Assembly (NCBI RefSeq): GCF_003113495.2
Contig: NZ_CP084506.1
Location: 1,922,001 to 1,986,000, forward strand
Direction: 5' to 3'
From: Edwardsiella tarda ATCC 15947 = NBRC 105688
GTDB lineage: Bacteria; Pseudomonadota; Gammaproteobacteria; Enterobacterales; Enterobacteriaceae
DNA length: 64,000 bases
The notes under the pieces were generated by a model. The model was not told the origin of the DNA. It was given only the letters and a program-made list of their open reading frames with translations, and searched no databases. The position numbers and the translations under genes were made by a program. This document shows, piece after piece, positions 1 to 8,900 of the stretch; positions within the stretch are counted from its first letter, which is position 1; the number at the start of each line of letters is the position of its first letter.

Positions 1-237
1 GACGCGATGATCCTGGCGTTGACCACCAACCCGGTAACCGCGCGCCAGCTGATCCTGAGCAAAGGCGTCATCCCGATGATGGTGAAAGAGATCGCCTCTA
101 CCGACGATTTCTACCGTATCGGTAAAGAGGCTGCGCTGGAAAGCGGCCTGGCTCAGAAAGGCGACGTCGTGGTCATGGTCTCCGGTGCCCTAGTACCGAG
201 CGGTACCACCAACACCGCATCTGTCCACGTGCTCTAA
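1..237 (+). CDS. pykF: Pyruvate kinase I, C-terminal end (partial)
   Basis: This is the 3' end of a gene that begins before the window; the reading frame is open from base 1. The 78 visible residues form the C-terminal domain of the type I (fructose-1,6-bisphosphate-activated) pyruvate kinase, which converts phosphoenolpyruvate and ADP to pyruvate and ATP in the cytoplasm. The stretch [14 protein letters not shown] and the ending [12 protein letters not shown] are almost identical to E. coli PykF. The gene directly precedes lpp, as in E. coli, and is closed by a strong hairpin terminator. Confidence 0.95.
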   Translation, partial: DAMILALTTNPVTARQLILSKGVIPMMVKEIASTDDFYRIGKEAALESGLAQKGDVVVMVSGALVPSGTTNTASVHVL

Positions 238-260
238 TAGCACAAAAATAATTAATTTCA

Positions 261-286
261 AGCGCCGCTCTGCGGCGCTTTTTTTA
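261..286 (+). terminator. Rho-independent terminator of pykF
   Basis: AGCGCCGC and GCGGCGCT form a perfect 8-bp stem around a TCT loop, followed by a run of seven T. It lies 23 bases after the pykF stop codon. Confidence 0.92.
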
Positions 287-464
287 TCCTGGTACAACAT
301 TTTTATCTCTTGAATTGATATTATTAATAGAATTAACTGAATAGGAAAATAAGAAGAATCCAATAGAAGCAACCTGTTTTGTCTCCCTTTTTTAACCTTC
401 CGGCAAAACAAGGTGGTTCTTTGAGCGAACGATCAAAATAAACCGCTCTGACATGAAAAATTTA

Positions 465-494
465 TTCTCTTTAGAAAATGGTTTGTGTAATACT
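465..494 (+). promoter_or_regulatory. lpp promoter
   Basis: A -35 element TTCTCT and a -10 element TAATACT are separated by 17 bases, and the untranslated leader that follows (from about 500 to the lpp start) is almost base for base the E. coli lpp leader. The region upstream is AT-rich, as at the very strong E. coli lpp promoter. Confidence 0.8.
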
Positions 495-537
495 TGTAAC
501 GCTACATGGAGATTAACTCAATCTAGAGGGTTTTATA

Positions 538-774
538 ATGAATCGTACTAAACTGGTACTGGGCGCTGTTATCCTGGGTTCTACTCTGCTGGCTGGCTGC
601 TCTTCTAACGCGAAAATCGATCAGCTGTCTTCTGACGTTCAGACCCTGAACACCAAAGTTGACCAGCTGTCTTCTGACGTGAACGCAATGCGCGCTGACG
701 TTCAGGCTGCTAAAGACGACGCAGCTCGCGCTAACCAGCGTCTGGACAACATGGCTCACGCTTACAAGAAATAA
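538..774 (+). CDS. lpp: Major outer membrane (Braun/murein) lipoprotein Lpp
   Basis: A 78-residue precursor. The signal peptide ends in the lipobox LLAGC (Cys20), followed by [14 protein letters not shown], the classical Lpp start. The mature part is a heptad-repeat coiled coil that trimerises in the periplasm. The C-terminus YKK ends in the Lys that L,D-transpeptidases link to meso-diaminopimelate of peptidoglycan. The start is fixed by AGAGGG 9 bases upstream. Base composition and codon use are those of a very highly expressed gene (many CTG, GCT and GTT codons). It has its own promoter and terminator and faces ldtE, an enzyme of the same L,D-transpeptidase family. Confidence 0.98.
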   Translation: MNRTKLVLGAVILGSTLLAGCSSNAKIDQLSSDVQTLNTKVDQLSSDVNAMRADVQAAKDDAARANQRLDNMAHAYKK

Positions 775-792
775 GATTTCTTGAACTGAGCG

Positions 793-821
793 AAAAAGGC
801 GCACTTCGGTGCGCCTTTTTT
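793..821 (+). terminator. Rho-independent terminator of lpp
   Basis: AAAAAGGCGCAC, a TTCG tetraloop and GTGCGCCTTTTTT form a 12-bp stem running into a T tract, 18 bases after the lpp stop. Confidence 0.93.
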
Positions 822-929
822 ATTGCCTCTCGCCCCCCATCCGTAACGCGCTCAGCGCCACGCTACGGGGGAGAACAACATAGCCGAGGTTCCCCTCCCC
901 TAATGTCTCATCGACGCCTTCAGGCCCGC

Positions 930-1943
930 TTAACGCGCCTCAGTCACCACCTCTTGCTGTGCCGCACTGATCGGGGCCGTTGACTGAGCCGGCGCGGCCG
1001 CCGTTGATACCGGCGTCGCCGCATGGCTGACCAGTACCGGCATACCTGAACGACGCTGCATCGCCTGATCGAAAGCGGCGCGATCCGTTAACGGGCTGGC
1101 GGCGAAGCTCGCCTGAGTACGACTCAGCGCGATCGGCATCGTCTGCGGGTCATCACGTTCGGTGCGTGATAACGGTTGATGTACCTCGACGTAACGCTTG
1201 CCATCCGGCTCGACCGCCACCTTCACCGGCTGATTGACAATCTGCACCCGGGTATTACCCGGCACGCTGCGGAATAACGCTTCGATATCGTCAGGGCGTA
1301 AGCGAATACAGCCAGAGCTGACGCGCATACCGATGCCGAAGTCGGCATTGGTACCGTGGATCAGATAGACCCCGCCTTGAGCCGCCAGACGCAGCGCGTA
1401 GCGCCCCATCGGGTTATCCGGCCCGGCCGGCATTACCGCTGGCAGGGTAATGCCCTGTTCGCGATAGTGACGGCGAATGTTGGCGGTCGGTGTCCAGGTC
1501 GGATCCTTGATATGCTGCGACACCCGCGTCACCATCTCCGGTGTGTTGCGCCCCAACTGACCGATACCGATCGGATAGACTTCAACCCGCTCCCCTCCCG
1601 GTGGGTAGTAGAACAGACGCAGTTCAGCCAAGTTGATGACGATGCCTTCACGCGGCGCATCCGGCAGCAGCATCTGCGCCGGAATGATCAACTCGCTGCC
1701 CGCCTTAGGCAGGAAAGGATCGACGCCGGGATTGGCCTCCATCATCCCCAGCAATCCGATCTGAAAACGCGCGGCGGTCGACTCCAGTGGTTTGCCATCG
1801 TGGGGAACGGTATAGGTAAAGTTCTCGCCGATCAGCCGACTCTCCGCTGGAGGCAGGGGGTAATCGGCCGCTTGTGCGGTGCTCCCCGCCGCCATCCATA
1901 GCGACAACATCAGGCTGATTGCGGTTAATGCGCGTCTCTTCAT
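930..1943 (-). CDS. ldtE: L,D-transpeptidase LdtE (YnhG)
   Basis: A 337-residue periplasmic enzyme of the ErfK/YbiS/YcfS/YnhG family. A signal peptide (about residues 1-26, cut after AQA) is followed by a LysM-like murein-binding segment (about 42-90) and the YkuD catalytic domain (about 100-235). The active-site signature is complete: His196 in HGTN and Cys212 in SSGCIR. LdtE makes 3-3 (DAP-DAP) cross-links; related enzymes attach Lpp to murein. The Ala/Pro/Thr-rich tail after residue 250 is typical. Its position next to lpp matches E. coli, where ldtE is followed by the suf operon; suf is absent from this window, and mppA follows instead. Confidence 0.93.
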   Translation of the reverse strand: MKRRALTAISLMLSLWMAAGSTAQAADYPLPPAESRLIGENFTYTVPHDGKPLESTAARFQIGLLGMMEANPGVDPFLPKAGSELIIPAQMLLPDAPREGIVINLAELRLFYYPPGGERVEVYPIGIGQLGRNTPEMVTRVSQHIKDPTWTPTANIRRHYREQGITLPAVMPAGPDNPMGRYALRLAAQGGVYLIHGTNADFGIGMRVSSGCIRLRPDDIEALFRSVPGNTRVQIVNQPVKVAVEPDGKRYVEVHQPLSRTERDDPQTMPIALSRTQASFAASPLTDRAAFDQAMQRRSGMPVLVSHAATPVSTAAAPAQSTAPISAAQQEVVTEAR

Positions 1944-2520
1944 GCTGGGTTCCTGAACAATTCAATAAGTCAACGGCGCCGTGACGGTAACCGGCGCCAC
2001 GCCGTGTGACATAAGTATTAATACTTGTTTACCTAATGGCAATATATTCTGCCTGGTTTTCTCTTGGTAAACCTTAAATTTACATTTGTTTTCAAATGAT
2101 TGGCAAAAGATGACTCGTCGATCCATTGCCGGGCGCGTGGCGAGAATAGACCAAGAACCTGGGTGAATTAGCCCTGATCCTCCGGCGGATACCCGGTTAT
2201 GCGCGAGGTGGCAAAAGTGGCCCTTTTACTCACTTGCCCGCTAATCGCCTATTATCCCGGCGTAATAACATTTTTTTATCTATATGTGACACAATCGAAG
2301 AAATTAATATGTAGTTTTCCCCGGGGGTGCATAGCCGATACGTGGGAAAAAATAATAGAAAAGACAATAAATATACTTTTTTAAATGAATTATTATAATT
2401 AGCGCGACAATCGTTCAATTATTCAGATGGTCATCCGGCGCGTTCGCAAGAAATAAACGCTAAGCCTACAGAGAAAATGATGGATCGCGCCCCCAGCGAC
2501 CTATGGGGACGCACTCCGGC
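1944..2520. other. Long AT-rich intergenic region between ldtE and mppA
   Basis: 577 bases with no convincing gene. Bases 2000-2120 and 2250-2440 are markedly AT-rich. The short open frames here lack ribosome binding sites and family likeness. It sits where two blocks that are far apart in E. coli (pykF-lpp-ldtE and mppA-tpx-tyrR-psp) meet. No terminator with a T tract is evident after mppA. Confidence 0.5.
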
Positions 2521-4143
2521 TCAATGTGCGAGGATGTACAACTGGCGGCTGTAAGCCACATCCTCAGGATTGGTGATCGGGTAGCCTTTCACCCACGGCT
2601 TAATCAGGCGGGCGTTAGTATATTGGTAAATCGGTGCGATCGGCGCCGCCTCGGCAATCATCCGCTCCGCCTGGAGATAGACCTCACGACGTCGCTGTGC
2701 GTCGCGCTCGCCGGCGGCTTGTTGCAACAACGCATCATATTCAGGACGATTAAAGCCACTCAAGTTGCCGCTATGACGATGGCTGAGTAAGGTGAGGAAA
2801 CTCGATGCCTCGTTATAGTCGGCCATCCAGGAGGCACGCACCACATCGAATTGCCCACTGTTGCGACTGTCAACGTAGCTCTTCCACTCCTGATTGGTCA
2901 GCTTCACCTGTACCCCCAGCGTTTTCTTCCACATTGAGGCGACGGCGATGGCGATCTTCTGATGGTTCTCCGCCGTGTTGTACAACAGGGTCAGCTTCAA
3001 CGGCTTCCCGGGGCCGTAACCCGCCTCGCGTAGCCAGGCTCGGGCTTGGCGATGGCGCTCCGCCTGGCTCATCTGTTGCCACGCCAACGGCGTCGGCGGG
3101 AAGTCAGCGGTAGCGTCCGGCGTCAGACGATAGGCCGGTTTCTCGCCGCTGCCGACCACTTTACCGGCGATGATCTCACGATCGATGGCGTAAGAGAGCG
3201 CTCGCCGTACCCGGACATCGTTTAAGGGGGGGCGCCGGGTATTAAAGGCGTAGTAGTACGTGCCCAATTGATCGGGGGTAAATACTTGACCGGGTAGACA
3301 CGCCTTTAACTGTGCATAGCGGTTCTTGGGAAAGGATTCGGTGATATCGATATCGCCCGCCAGGTAACGATGGGTCGCCGCACTCTCCTGATTGATCGGG
3401 ATGAAGGTCACCTGTGTCAGATGGGTATTGGCGCGATCCCAATAGTAGGGGTTGGCGCTCAGAACGATGCGTTCATTGACCACCCGCTGCGTCAATTGAA
3501 ACGCGCCATTCCCTACCAGATGACCCGGTTGCGTCCATGCCTGACCGAGGCGAGCGATGATCGACTGAGGCTGGGGGAACAGGCTGAAATGGGTACATAA
3601 TTGAGGGAAGTAGGCCAGCGGGCGATTCAGTTGTACCACCAGCGTACGGACATCCGGCGCCGCAACGCCTAACCGATCGGGTGGTAACTGGCCGCTAATA
3701 ATCTCCGCCGCGTTGGCGATCCCCGCCATTTCGGCGAACCAGGCGAACGGTGAATGCGTTTGCGGATCGACCAGGCGCCGCCAAGCATAGACGAAGTCGT
3801 AGGCGGTGAGCGCCTCGCCGTTCGACCAGCGTGCCGTATCACGGAGCTGGAACACATAACGCTGATTATCCTTGCTGTGCCAGGCATAGGCGACGCCGGG
3901 TTGCACACGCCCATCCGCCCCTTGGTTGACCAGCCCTTCAAACAGATCGCGCAACACCTGCGCCTCCGTCAACCCGACGGCCGCCACCGGATCGAGCGAG
4001 ACCGGCTCATCTTTCAGATGGCGTACCACGTGCTGCGTCGGTGCCAAGGTGGTACCCGGCGGCAACGGCGATGCCTGCCCCACTCCGCTCCAAACGAGCA
4101 TTCCCCATACCGCTAAGGCGGCCAGTCGCAGCGAGTCTCTCAT
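2521..4143 (-). CDS. mppA: Murein tripeptide-binding protein MppA (OppA family)
   Basis: A 540-residue periplasmic solute-binding protein of the SBP_bac_5 (OppA/DppA) family. The signal peptide ends at about residue 24 (VGQA). The RHLKDEPVSLDPVAA start of the mature protein, ANPYYWDRANTHL and YYYAFNTRRPPLNDVRVRRAL are family hallmarks. MppA delivers the cell-wall tripeptide L-Ala-D-Glu-mDAP to the Opp permease for murein recycling. Distinction from OppA rests on context: no oppBCDF follows, and the tpx-tyrR neighbourhood is that of E. coli mppA. An OppA-like paralogue with another peptide preference cannot be excluded. Confidence 0.78.
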   Translation of the reverse strand: MRDSLRLAALAVWGMLVWSGVGQASPLPPGTTLAPTQHVVRHLKDEPVSLDPVAAVGLTEAQVLRDLFEGLVNQGADGRVQPGVAYAWHSKDNQRYVFQLRDTARWSNGEALTAYDFVYAWRRLVDPQTHSPFAWFAEMAGIANAAEIISGQLPPDRLGVAAPDVRTLVVQLNRPLAYFPQLCTHFSLFPQPQSIIARLGQAWTQPGHLVGNGAFQLTQRVVNERIVLSANPYYWDRANTHLTQVTFIPINQESAATHRYLAGDIDITESFPKNRYAQLKACLPGQVFTPDQLGTYYYAFNTRRPPLNDVRVRRALSYAIDREIIAGKVVGSGEKPAYRLTPDATADFPPTPLAWQQMSQAERHRQARAWLREAGYGPGKPLKLTLLYNTAENHQKIAIAVASMWKKTLGVQVKLTNQEWKSYVDSRNSGQFDVVRASWMADYNEASSFLTLLSHRHSGNLSGFNRPEYDALLQQAAGERDAQRRREVYLQAERMIAEAAPIAPIYQYTNARLIKPWVKGYPITNPEDVAYSRQLYILAH

Positions 4144-4378
4144 TCCCTATCCTTGTGCGTATTGTCACTATGGCACGCGATGACCGGCGGCATCGCGCCC
4201 CTGCATGGCAATCTATACTCTGCCTGAATGAGATGTCCGTCACCACTCTTTATTCACACGGCGTCAGGCGCACGCCTCGCGCGGACAGAGAATTCCGCCT
4301 GAGGCGCTACCCCTAAGGCGCTAATTGACGTACACTGAAACTTGTTTTTAACAAAATACAAACAAAAGGGGAGAGAGC

Positions 4379-4882
4379 ATGGCTCAAACTGTTTTATTCC
4401 GTGGCACACCGATCACGCTCGATGGTCATTTCCCGCAGCCTGGCGAGCAGGCTCACGCGTTTTCCCTGGTCAACAAAGAGTTACAGGATATTACCTTAGC
4501 CAGCTTCGGCCAGCAGCGTAAGATCCTGAACATCTTCCCCAGCATCGATACCGGGGTCTGCGCCACCTCAGTCCGTCGTTTTAATCAGCTGGCCTCCGAG
4601 GCCGACAACAGTGTAGTGCTGTGTATTTCCGCCGACCTGCCTTTCGCACAGGCCCGCTTCTGTGGCGCCGAAGGGCTGAACAACGTGATCACCCTCTCCA
4701 CCCTACGCGGCGCGGAATTCAAGCAGGCGTATGGGGTGGCGATCGCCGAAGGCCCCCTGACAGGGCTGACAGCGCGTGCGGTCGTGGTGTTGGATGGGGA
4801 TAACCGAGTGATCCATAGCCAGCTGGTTAGCGAAATCGCCGACGAGCCGGATTATGAGGCGGCATTAGCCGTATTGCGCTAA
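4379..4882 (+). CDS. tpx: Thiol peroxidase Tpx (atypical 2-Cys peroxiredoxin)
   Basis: A 167-residue periplasmic/cytoplasmic lipid-hydroperoxide peroxidase that is reduced by thioredoxin. The peroxidatic Cys61 lies in [16 protein letters not shown] and the resolving Cys95 in [12 protein letters not shown], at exactly the E. coli Tpx positions. The length equals the family norm. The start is supported by GGGGAGAGAGC just upstream. It lies between mppA and tyrR and has its own terminator. Confidence 0.97.
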   Translation: MAQTVLFRGTPITLDGHFPQPGEQAHAFSLVNKELQDITLASFGQQRKILNIFPSIDTGVCATSVRRFNQLASEADNSVVLCISADLPFAQARFCGAEGLNNVITLSTLRGAEFKQAYGVAIAEGPLTGLTARAVVVLDGDNRVIHSQLVSEIADEPDYEAALAVLR

Positions 4883-4900
4883 ACGCGCGGCGTGCCAAGA

Positions 4901-4926
4901 GAGGGCGGCGTCTGCCGCCCTTTTAT
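4901..4926 (+). terminator. Terminator of tpx
   Basis: GGGCGGC and GCCGCCC (stem 4903-4920, loop GTCT) are followed by TTTT. Confidence 0.88.
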
Positions 4927-4939
4927 CGTCAGCAGGGTG

Positions 4940-6532
4940 TTAACGAGACTCGCTCTCGGTGCGGGTCTCACTCTCGGCGTGACGGCGGCTACTCAGCCCA
5001 TATTCACGCAGCTTATTCGCGATCGCGGTATGTGAGACGCCCAGTCGCTTGGCCAGCTTACGGGTACTCGGATAGTTGCGATACAGGCGCGTCAAGACGG
5101 AGCGCTCGAAACGCTTGCAGATCTCATCCAACGAACCATCCAACACCTCATCCCCCAACGCCATCTCCGCCTCAAACTCCGGCAGCACGATGTCCTGCGG
5201 GCGCAGCTCATACCCCTGCAACTGTGTCAGGGCACGGTAGATGGCATTCTTCAACTGGCGCACGTTACCCGGCCAGCCATATTGGCTGAGGAAGGCGCTT
5301 AACTCAGGAGCCAGCTTCGGACGCGGCATCCCCTGCTCATCGGCAAAGCGTGACACGAACAGCTCGGTCAGCGGCATGATGTCCTGCACCCGCTCGCGTA
5401 GCGGCGGCAGGTTCAGCGTCAGCACATTCAAGCGATAATAGAGATCTTCGCGGAACTGGCCTCGTTGCACCAGATCGATCAAGTTCTTCTGGGTGGCGCA
5501 GATCACCCGCACATCGACCCGCACCTCATGCTCTTCACCGACGCGACGGAAGGTACCGTCGTTAAGGAAGCGCAACAGCTTGGTCTGCATGCGTGACGAC
5601 ATCTCGCCGATCTCATCCAGCAGCACGGTGCCGCCGTTAGCCTGTTCGAAGAATCCCTTCTTGCCTTCCAGCGCATTCGGATAGGCACCTGCGGCATGGC
5701 CGAACAGTTCGCTCTCCGCCACCTCATCGGGCAACGCGGCGCAGTTCAACGCCAGGAAAGGCTTCTTGCCACGCGGGCTTCGCAGATGACAGGCGCGGGC
5801 TAAGACATCTTTACCGGTGCCGGTCTCACCGACCAGCAGCAACGGCGCATCCAACATCGCCAGCTTACGCGCCTGCTCCAACAGCAGACGCATCTTCGGA
5901 CTGACGCCGATGATATGGTCGAACTCGCTGTTGTCGTTGACCGCCAGGTTCTGCAACTGACGCCCCATGCGTACCGCCGACTTCAACACCACCACCGCGC
6001 CGACTGGGGTGCGATGCGTCTGTTTGCTGTCATCCAGGTAGATCGGCATGATATCCATCAGATAATCCTGGCCACGGATCACCACTTTTTCGCTGTGCGG
6101 TGCGACGTCATCATCCTCTAGCCAGCGTAAGAAGTTATAGCCGCCGATCAGCGTCGCCGCCGTCTGATGGCAAATCTTCTCCTCACTGGTGGCAAACAGC
6201 GACAACGCCGCCTTATTGGCCAGTTCGACCTTACCCTTCATATCGATGGAAAAGACCGGCTCCGGCAAGGACTCCAGCAGCGCCCACATGGCGCGATGCT
6301 CGCGCTCGGAGGGCATGAAGGGCACGGTGCGTACATCGGTCACCCCGTTGATGCGACGGATCTCCGCCATCAGCTGACGAAAGATCTCGAAATCCAGCTC
6401 GGTAAAGTTGAGATAGATCCGCCCGATGGTATCGATCTCAATACCACGCAAGTCGATGCTACGCGCGGCGAGAAGATCCAGCAGTTCACGCGTTAGACCG
6501 ATACGATCTTCACAAAAAACTTCCAGACGCAT
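4940..6532 (-). CDS. tyrR: TyrR, aromatic amino acid regulator
   Basis: A 530-residue transcription factor controlling aromatic amino acid synthesis and transport genes. Start chosen at MRLEVFCEDR, as in E. coli; a longer frame to 6607 has no family support. Domains: N-terminal ACT (1-75), PAS (about 80-185), AAA+ ATPase (about 205-430) with Walker A GETGTGKD (235-242) and Walker B LLDEIGE (304-310), and a C-terminal HTH ending in RLGVSHTAIANKLREYGL. Compared with remembered E. coli TyrR, which reads GHAPEGKK, this protein reads GHAAGAYPNALEGKK: an insert that restores a GAYPNA loop (282-287) at the position of the sigma-54-contacting GAFTGA loop. A TyrR box lies upstream. Confidence 0.95.
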   Translation of the reverse strand: MRLEVFCEDRIGLTRELLDLLAARSIDLRGIEIDTIGRIYLNFTELDFEIFRQLMAEIRRINGVTDVRTVPFMPSEREHRAMWALLESLPEPVFSIDMKGKVELANKAALSLFATSEEKICHQTAATLIGGYNFLRWLEDDDVAPHSEKVVIRGQDYLMDIMPIYLDDSKQTHRTPVGAVVVLKSAVRMGRQLQNLAVNDNSEFDHIIGVSPKMRLLLEQARKLAMLDAPLLLVGETGTGKDVLARACHLRSPRGKKPFLALNCAALPDEVAESELFGHAAGAYPNALEGKKGFFEQANGGTVLLDEIGEMSSRMQTKLLRFLNDGTFRRVGEEHEVRVDVRVICATQKNLIDLVQRGQFREDLYYRLNVLTLNLPPLRERVQDIMPLTELFVSRFADEQGMPRPKLAPELSAFLSQYGWPGNVRQLKNAIYRALTQLQGYELRPQDIVLPEFEAEMALGDEVLDGSLDEICKRFERSVLTRLYRNYPSTRKLAKRLGVSHTAIANKLREYGLSSRRHAESETRTESESR

Positions 6533-6626
6533 TAGTTTTGACCCTACTCTGCTTATGCTGCGTGTATACGCGAAAAAACAGCCATTACTTGCCCAAACCA
6601 CCAGCACAGCGGCTGAAGTAACAATC

Positions 6627-6644
6627 TGTCACATAAAGTTTACA
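6627..6644. promoter_or_regulatory. Candidate TyrR box (autoregulation)
   Basis: TGTCAC-N6-TTTACA matches the TyrR consensus TGTAAA-N6-TTTACA at 10 of 12 defined positions, with one half-site perfect. It lies 95 bases upstream of the tyrR start, where autorepression would be expected. Confidence 0.55.
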
Positions 6645-6925
6645 GATATTTCTGTTATACGCCAGCCATCTGATCGCTTTTCACTGGCAAGATCATCCGC
6701 TTGGCATACGCCGACCGCCTCATCAATGACGGCGCCGTTTGCCACGGCGGGCCACTATGAGCGTAAGCCAACGCGTACAGTATCTTAGCACATATTTATC
6801 ATACATTTTAGCGGAACATAGTGTAAGTATGGCATATGTCCTGCATCTATCTATTCTCGCACGACTACCCCGCAGAGCGACTTTGCGGTATACCATTATC
6901 CCTCTCTCCCTCTTCAGGAGCCGTT
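6645..6925. other. tyrR-sseA divergent intergenic remainder
   Basis: Between the TyrR box and sseA there is no gene that can be supported. It presumably carries the sseA promoter and upstream tyrR promoter elements, but no clear -35/-10 pair stands out. Confidence 0.4.
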
Positions 6926-7771
6926 ATGTCCTCTTCTCTGTTTGTCACTCCCGAATGGCTGGCCGCCCACCTGGCGGACGCCGATCTACAGCTGCTCGAT
7001 GCCCGCCTACTGCCGCCAGGACAAGAGGGGGATCTCGCCGCCCAGTTCCGCGCGCAACACTTACCTCATGCTCGCCGTTTCGATATCGAGGCGCTCTCCG
7101 ATGCGCAGAGCACGCTACCGCACATGCTGCCCGATGCCGCCGACTTTTCCGCCGCCATGCAGGCACTGGGGATTTGGCGCGACCACCATCTGGTGATCTA
7201 CGACGACGGCAGCCTCTTCAGCGCCCCGCGCGCCTGGTGGATGCTACGCGTCTTCGGTGCCACGCGCGTCTCCGTGCTCGCCGGAGGACTGGCCGCCTGG
7301 CAGCGTCTGGGTCTACCCGTGAGCCACGGCGAGATGGCGCCCACGGTGGCCGGGGTGTTCCCCGCCCAACTGGATAAACGCCACCTACGCAGCGCCGCCC
7401 AAGTCTTGCAGGCAGTGCGTAGCGGCCAGAGCCAGATCGTCGATGCGCGCGCCGCCGCCCGCTTTCACGGCCACGTGCCGGAGCCTCGCCCCGGATTACG
7501 CAGCGGCCATATTCCCACTAGCCATAACCTGCCGTGGGAGACCCTGGTGCGCGACGGCGCGCTGCAGCCCCCTGAGGCGCTGCGGGCGTTATTTCACCAG
7601 GCGGGCATCGATCTGACGCGGCCGATCATCGCCAGCTGTGGCTCTGGCGTAACGGCGGCGGTACTACTGTTGGCGCTGGCCACGTTGGGCGTCGAGGAGA
7701 CGGCGCTGTATGACGGCGCCTGGAGCGAATGGGGAGCCGATGCCTCCCTACCGTTAGAAGTGACAGTGTAA
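6926..7771 (+). CDS. sseA: 3-mercaptopyruvate sulfurtransferase SseA
   Basis: A 281-residue two-domain rhodanese that transfers sulfur from 3-mercaptopyruvate to thiol acceptors or cyanide. The N-terminal inactive rhodanese domain covers about 5-130, and the C-terminal catalytic domain holds the loop SCGSGVTA with Cys238, the same position as in E. coli. CGSGVT is the loop signature of mercaptopyruvate sulfurtransferases rather than thiosulfate enzymes. Start at 6926 is chosen over the in-frame ATG at 6836 because AGGAG lies 5 bases upstream and the product then matches family length. In E. coli sseA lies elsewhere; here it occupies the space between tyrR and ycjF. Confidence 0.93.
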   Translation: MSSSLFVTPEWLAAHLADADLQLLDARLLPPGQEGDLAAQFRAQHLPHARRFDIEALSDAQSTLPHMLPDAADFSAAMQALGIWRDHHLVIYDDGSLFSAPRAWWMLRVFGATRVSVLAGGLAAWQRLGLPVSHGEMAPTVAGVFPAQLDKRHLRSAAQVLQAVRSGQSQIVDARAAARFHGHVPEPRPGLRSGHIPTSHNLPWETLVRDGALQPPEALRALFHQAGIDLTRPIIASCGSGVTAAVLLLALATLGVEETALYDGAWSEWGADASLPLEVTV

Positions 7772-7779
7772 CCAAGATC

Positions 7780-7820
7780 CGCCACGGCATCCCAACCCAT
7801 GGCGTTGGGGCGCCGTGGCG
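7780..7820. terminator. Large hairpin between sseA and ycjF
   Basis: CGCCACGG pairs with CCGTGGCG, with an inner CCCAAC/GTTGGG pairing. It lies between convergent genes, so it may end both transcripts, although neither side has a clear T tract. Confidence 0.5.
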
Positions 7821-7832
7821 ATAAGCGTCACG

Positions 7833-8900
7833 CTACGCCTTGCCCTTCTCCTGGCTATTCGGCAGGGTGCGACGTAGCTGCGCCAACAACTCGCGGCGAA
7901 AATCGCCTAAACGCGGGCGATCGTCGTCGAGCCACGGCAATGGCCGGCATAACTCCATCGCCTTGATTCCCAGACGCGCCGTCAAGAGCCCGGCGCCGAT
8001 CCCCTGCGCCGCCCGCGCCGAGAGGCGCGCCGCCAGATCTTGCGAGACCCAGTCCATCCCCACCTCACGTACCAGCTCGGACGCGCCGGCAAAGGCGATA
8101 TTCAGCAATACCAGGCGGAACAGACGCAGGCGGCTATAGTAGCCCAGCTCGATACCGTACAACGCGGCGATGCGGTTAATCAGGCGAAGGTTACGCCAGG
8201 CGATGAAGGCCATGTCCACCAGCGCCAGTGGGCTAACGGCGATCATCAGGGTCGATTCGGCGGCATAACGGCTGATCTCTCGACGCGCCTGGGTATCGAG
8301 CACCGGCTGCACCAAGGTGGCGTACAGCGACACCACCTCGCGATCGCTGTGGGTCTCGTGCAGCGCGGCCCGCCAACGCTGTACTGCCGGATGGCTCGCG
8401 TCCAGCCCCGCCTGACGCAACAGACGTTCGCAGAATGCCCGCCCCTGACCGACGGCGTGGCTGTGTAGCAGATCGCTGGCCAGTTCACGCTCCTCGGCGC
8501 GCTGGCGTAAGCGATAGAGATGACGCCACTCGCTCAGTGTCGCGCCGACACCTGCCAACACGATCAAACCGCCCGCCACGCAACCCCCCAAGGCGATCCA
8601 GTCCTGGTTGAACCAGGCCTGATAGAGCCACTGGCCACCCTGAGCCAACACGCTGAGGCCGAACAAGGCCAGCCCTCCGCCGGCGATGCGCCGCCACAGA
8701 CTACGGCGCGGGCGCAATGCCACACTGACCATCCCCTCCAGACGGCCATCCTCCTGCTCGCTCTCCACTTCTGCCATCGCGGCCGGGGTAAACGCCTCTG
8801 CCTGTTGGCCGTCGAAGGCGACGCCGGGGCGCACCGTCGGGCCCGGCTCAGCGCTAAGATCGACATCGAAATCGATGCGCCCTTTAATCGGATCGCTCAC
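7833..8900 (-). CDS. ycjF: Inner membrane protein YcjF (DUF697)
   Basis: A 355-residue protein with two predicted membrane helices near residues 75-130 ([20 protein letters not shown] and [18 protein letters not shown]) and a conserved C-terminal DUF697 region ([35 protein letters not shown]). Its start overlaps the stop of ycjX by 4 bases. It is the last gene of the pspABCD-ycjX-ycjF cluster, which in E. coli belongs to the phage-shock regulon. The molecular role of YcjF is not established. Confidence 0.93.
   Translation of the reverse strand: MSDPIKGRIDFDVDLSAEPGPTVRPGVAFDGQQAEAFTPAAMAEVESEQEDGRLEGMVSVALRPRRSLWRRIAGGGLALFGLSVLAQGGQWLYQAWFNQDWIALGGCVAGGLIVLAGVGATLSEWRHLYRLRQRAEERELASDLLHSHAVGQGRAFCERLLRQAGLDASHPAVQRWRAALHETHSDREVVSLYATLVQPVLDTQARREISRYAAESTLMIAVSPLALVDMAFIAWRNLRLINRIAALYGIELGYYSRLRLFRLVLLNIAFAGASELVREVGMDWVSQDLAARLSARAAQGIGAGLLTARLGIKAMELCRPLPWLDDDRPRLGDFRRELLAQLRRTLPNSQEKGKA

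Noticed and set aside
6533-6607. 25-residue N-terminal extension of TyrR
   Set aside because: E. coli TyrR begins at MRLEVFCED and the extension is not family-like.
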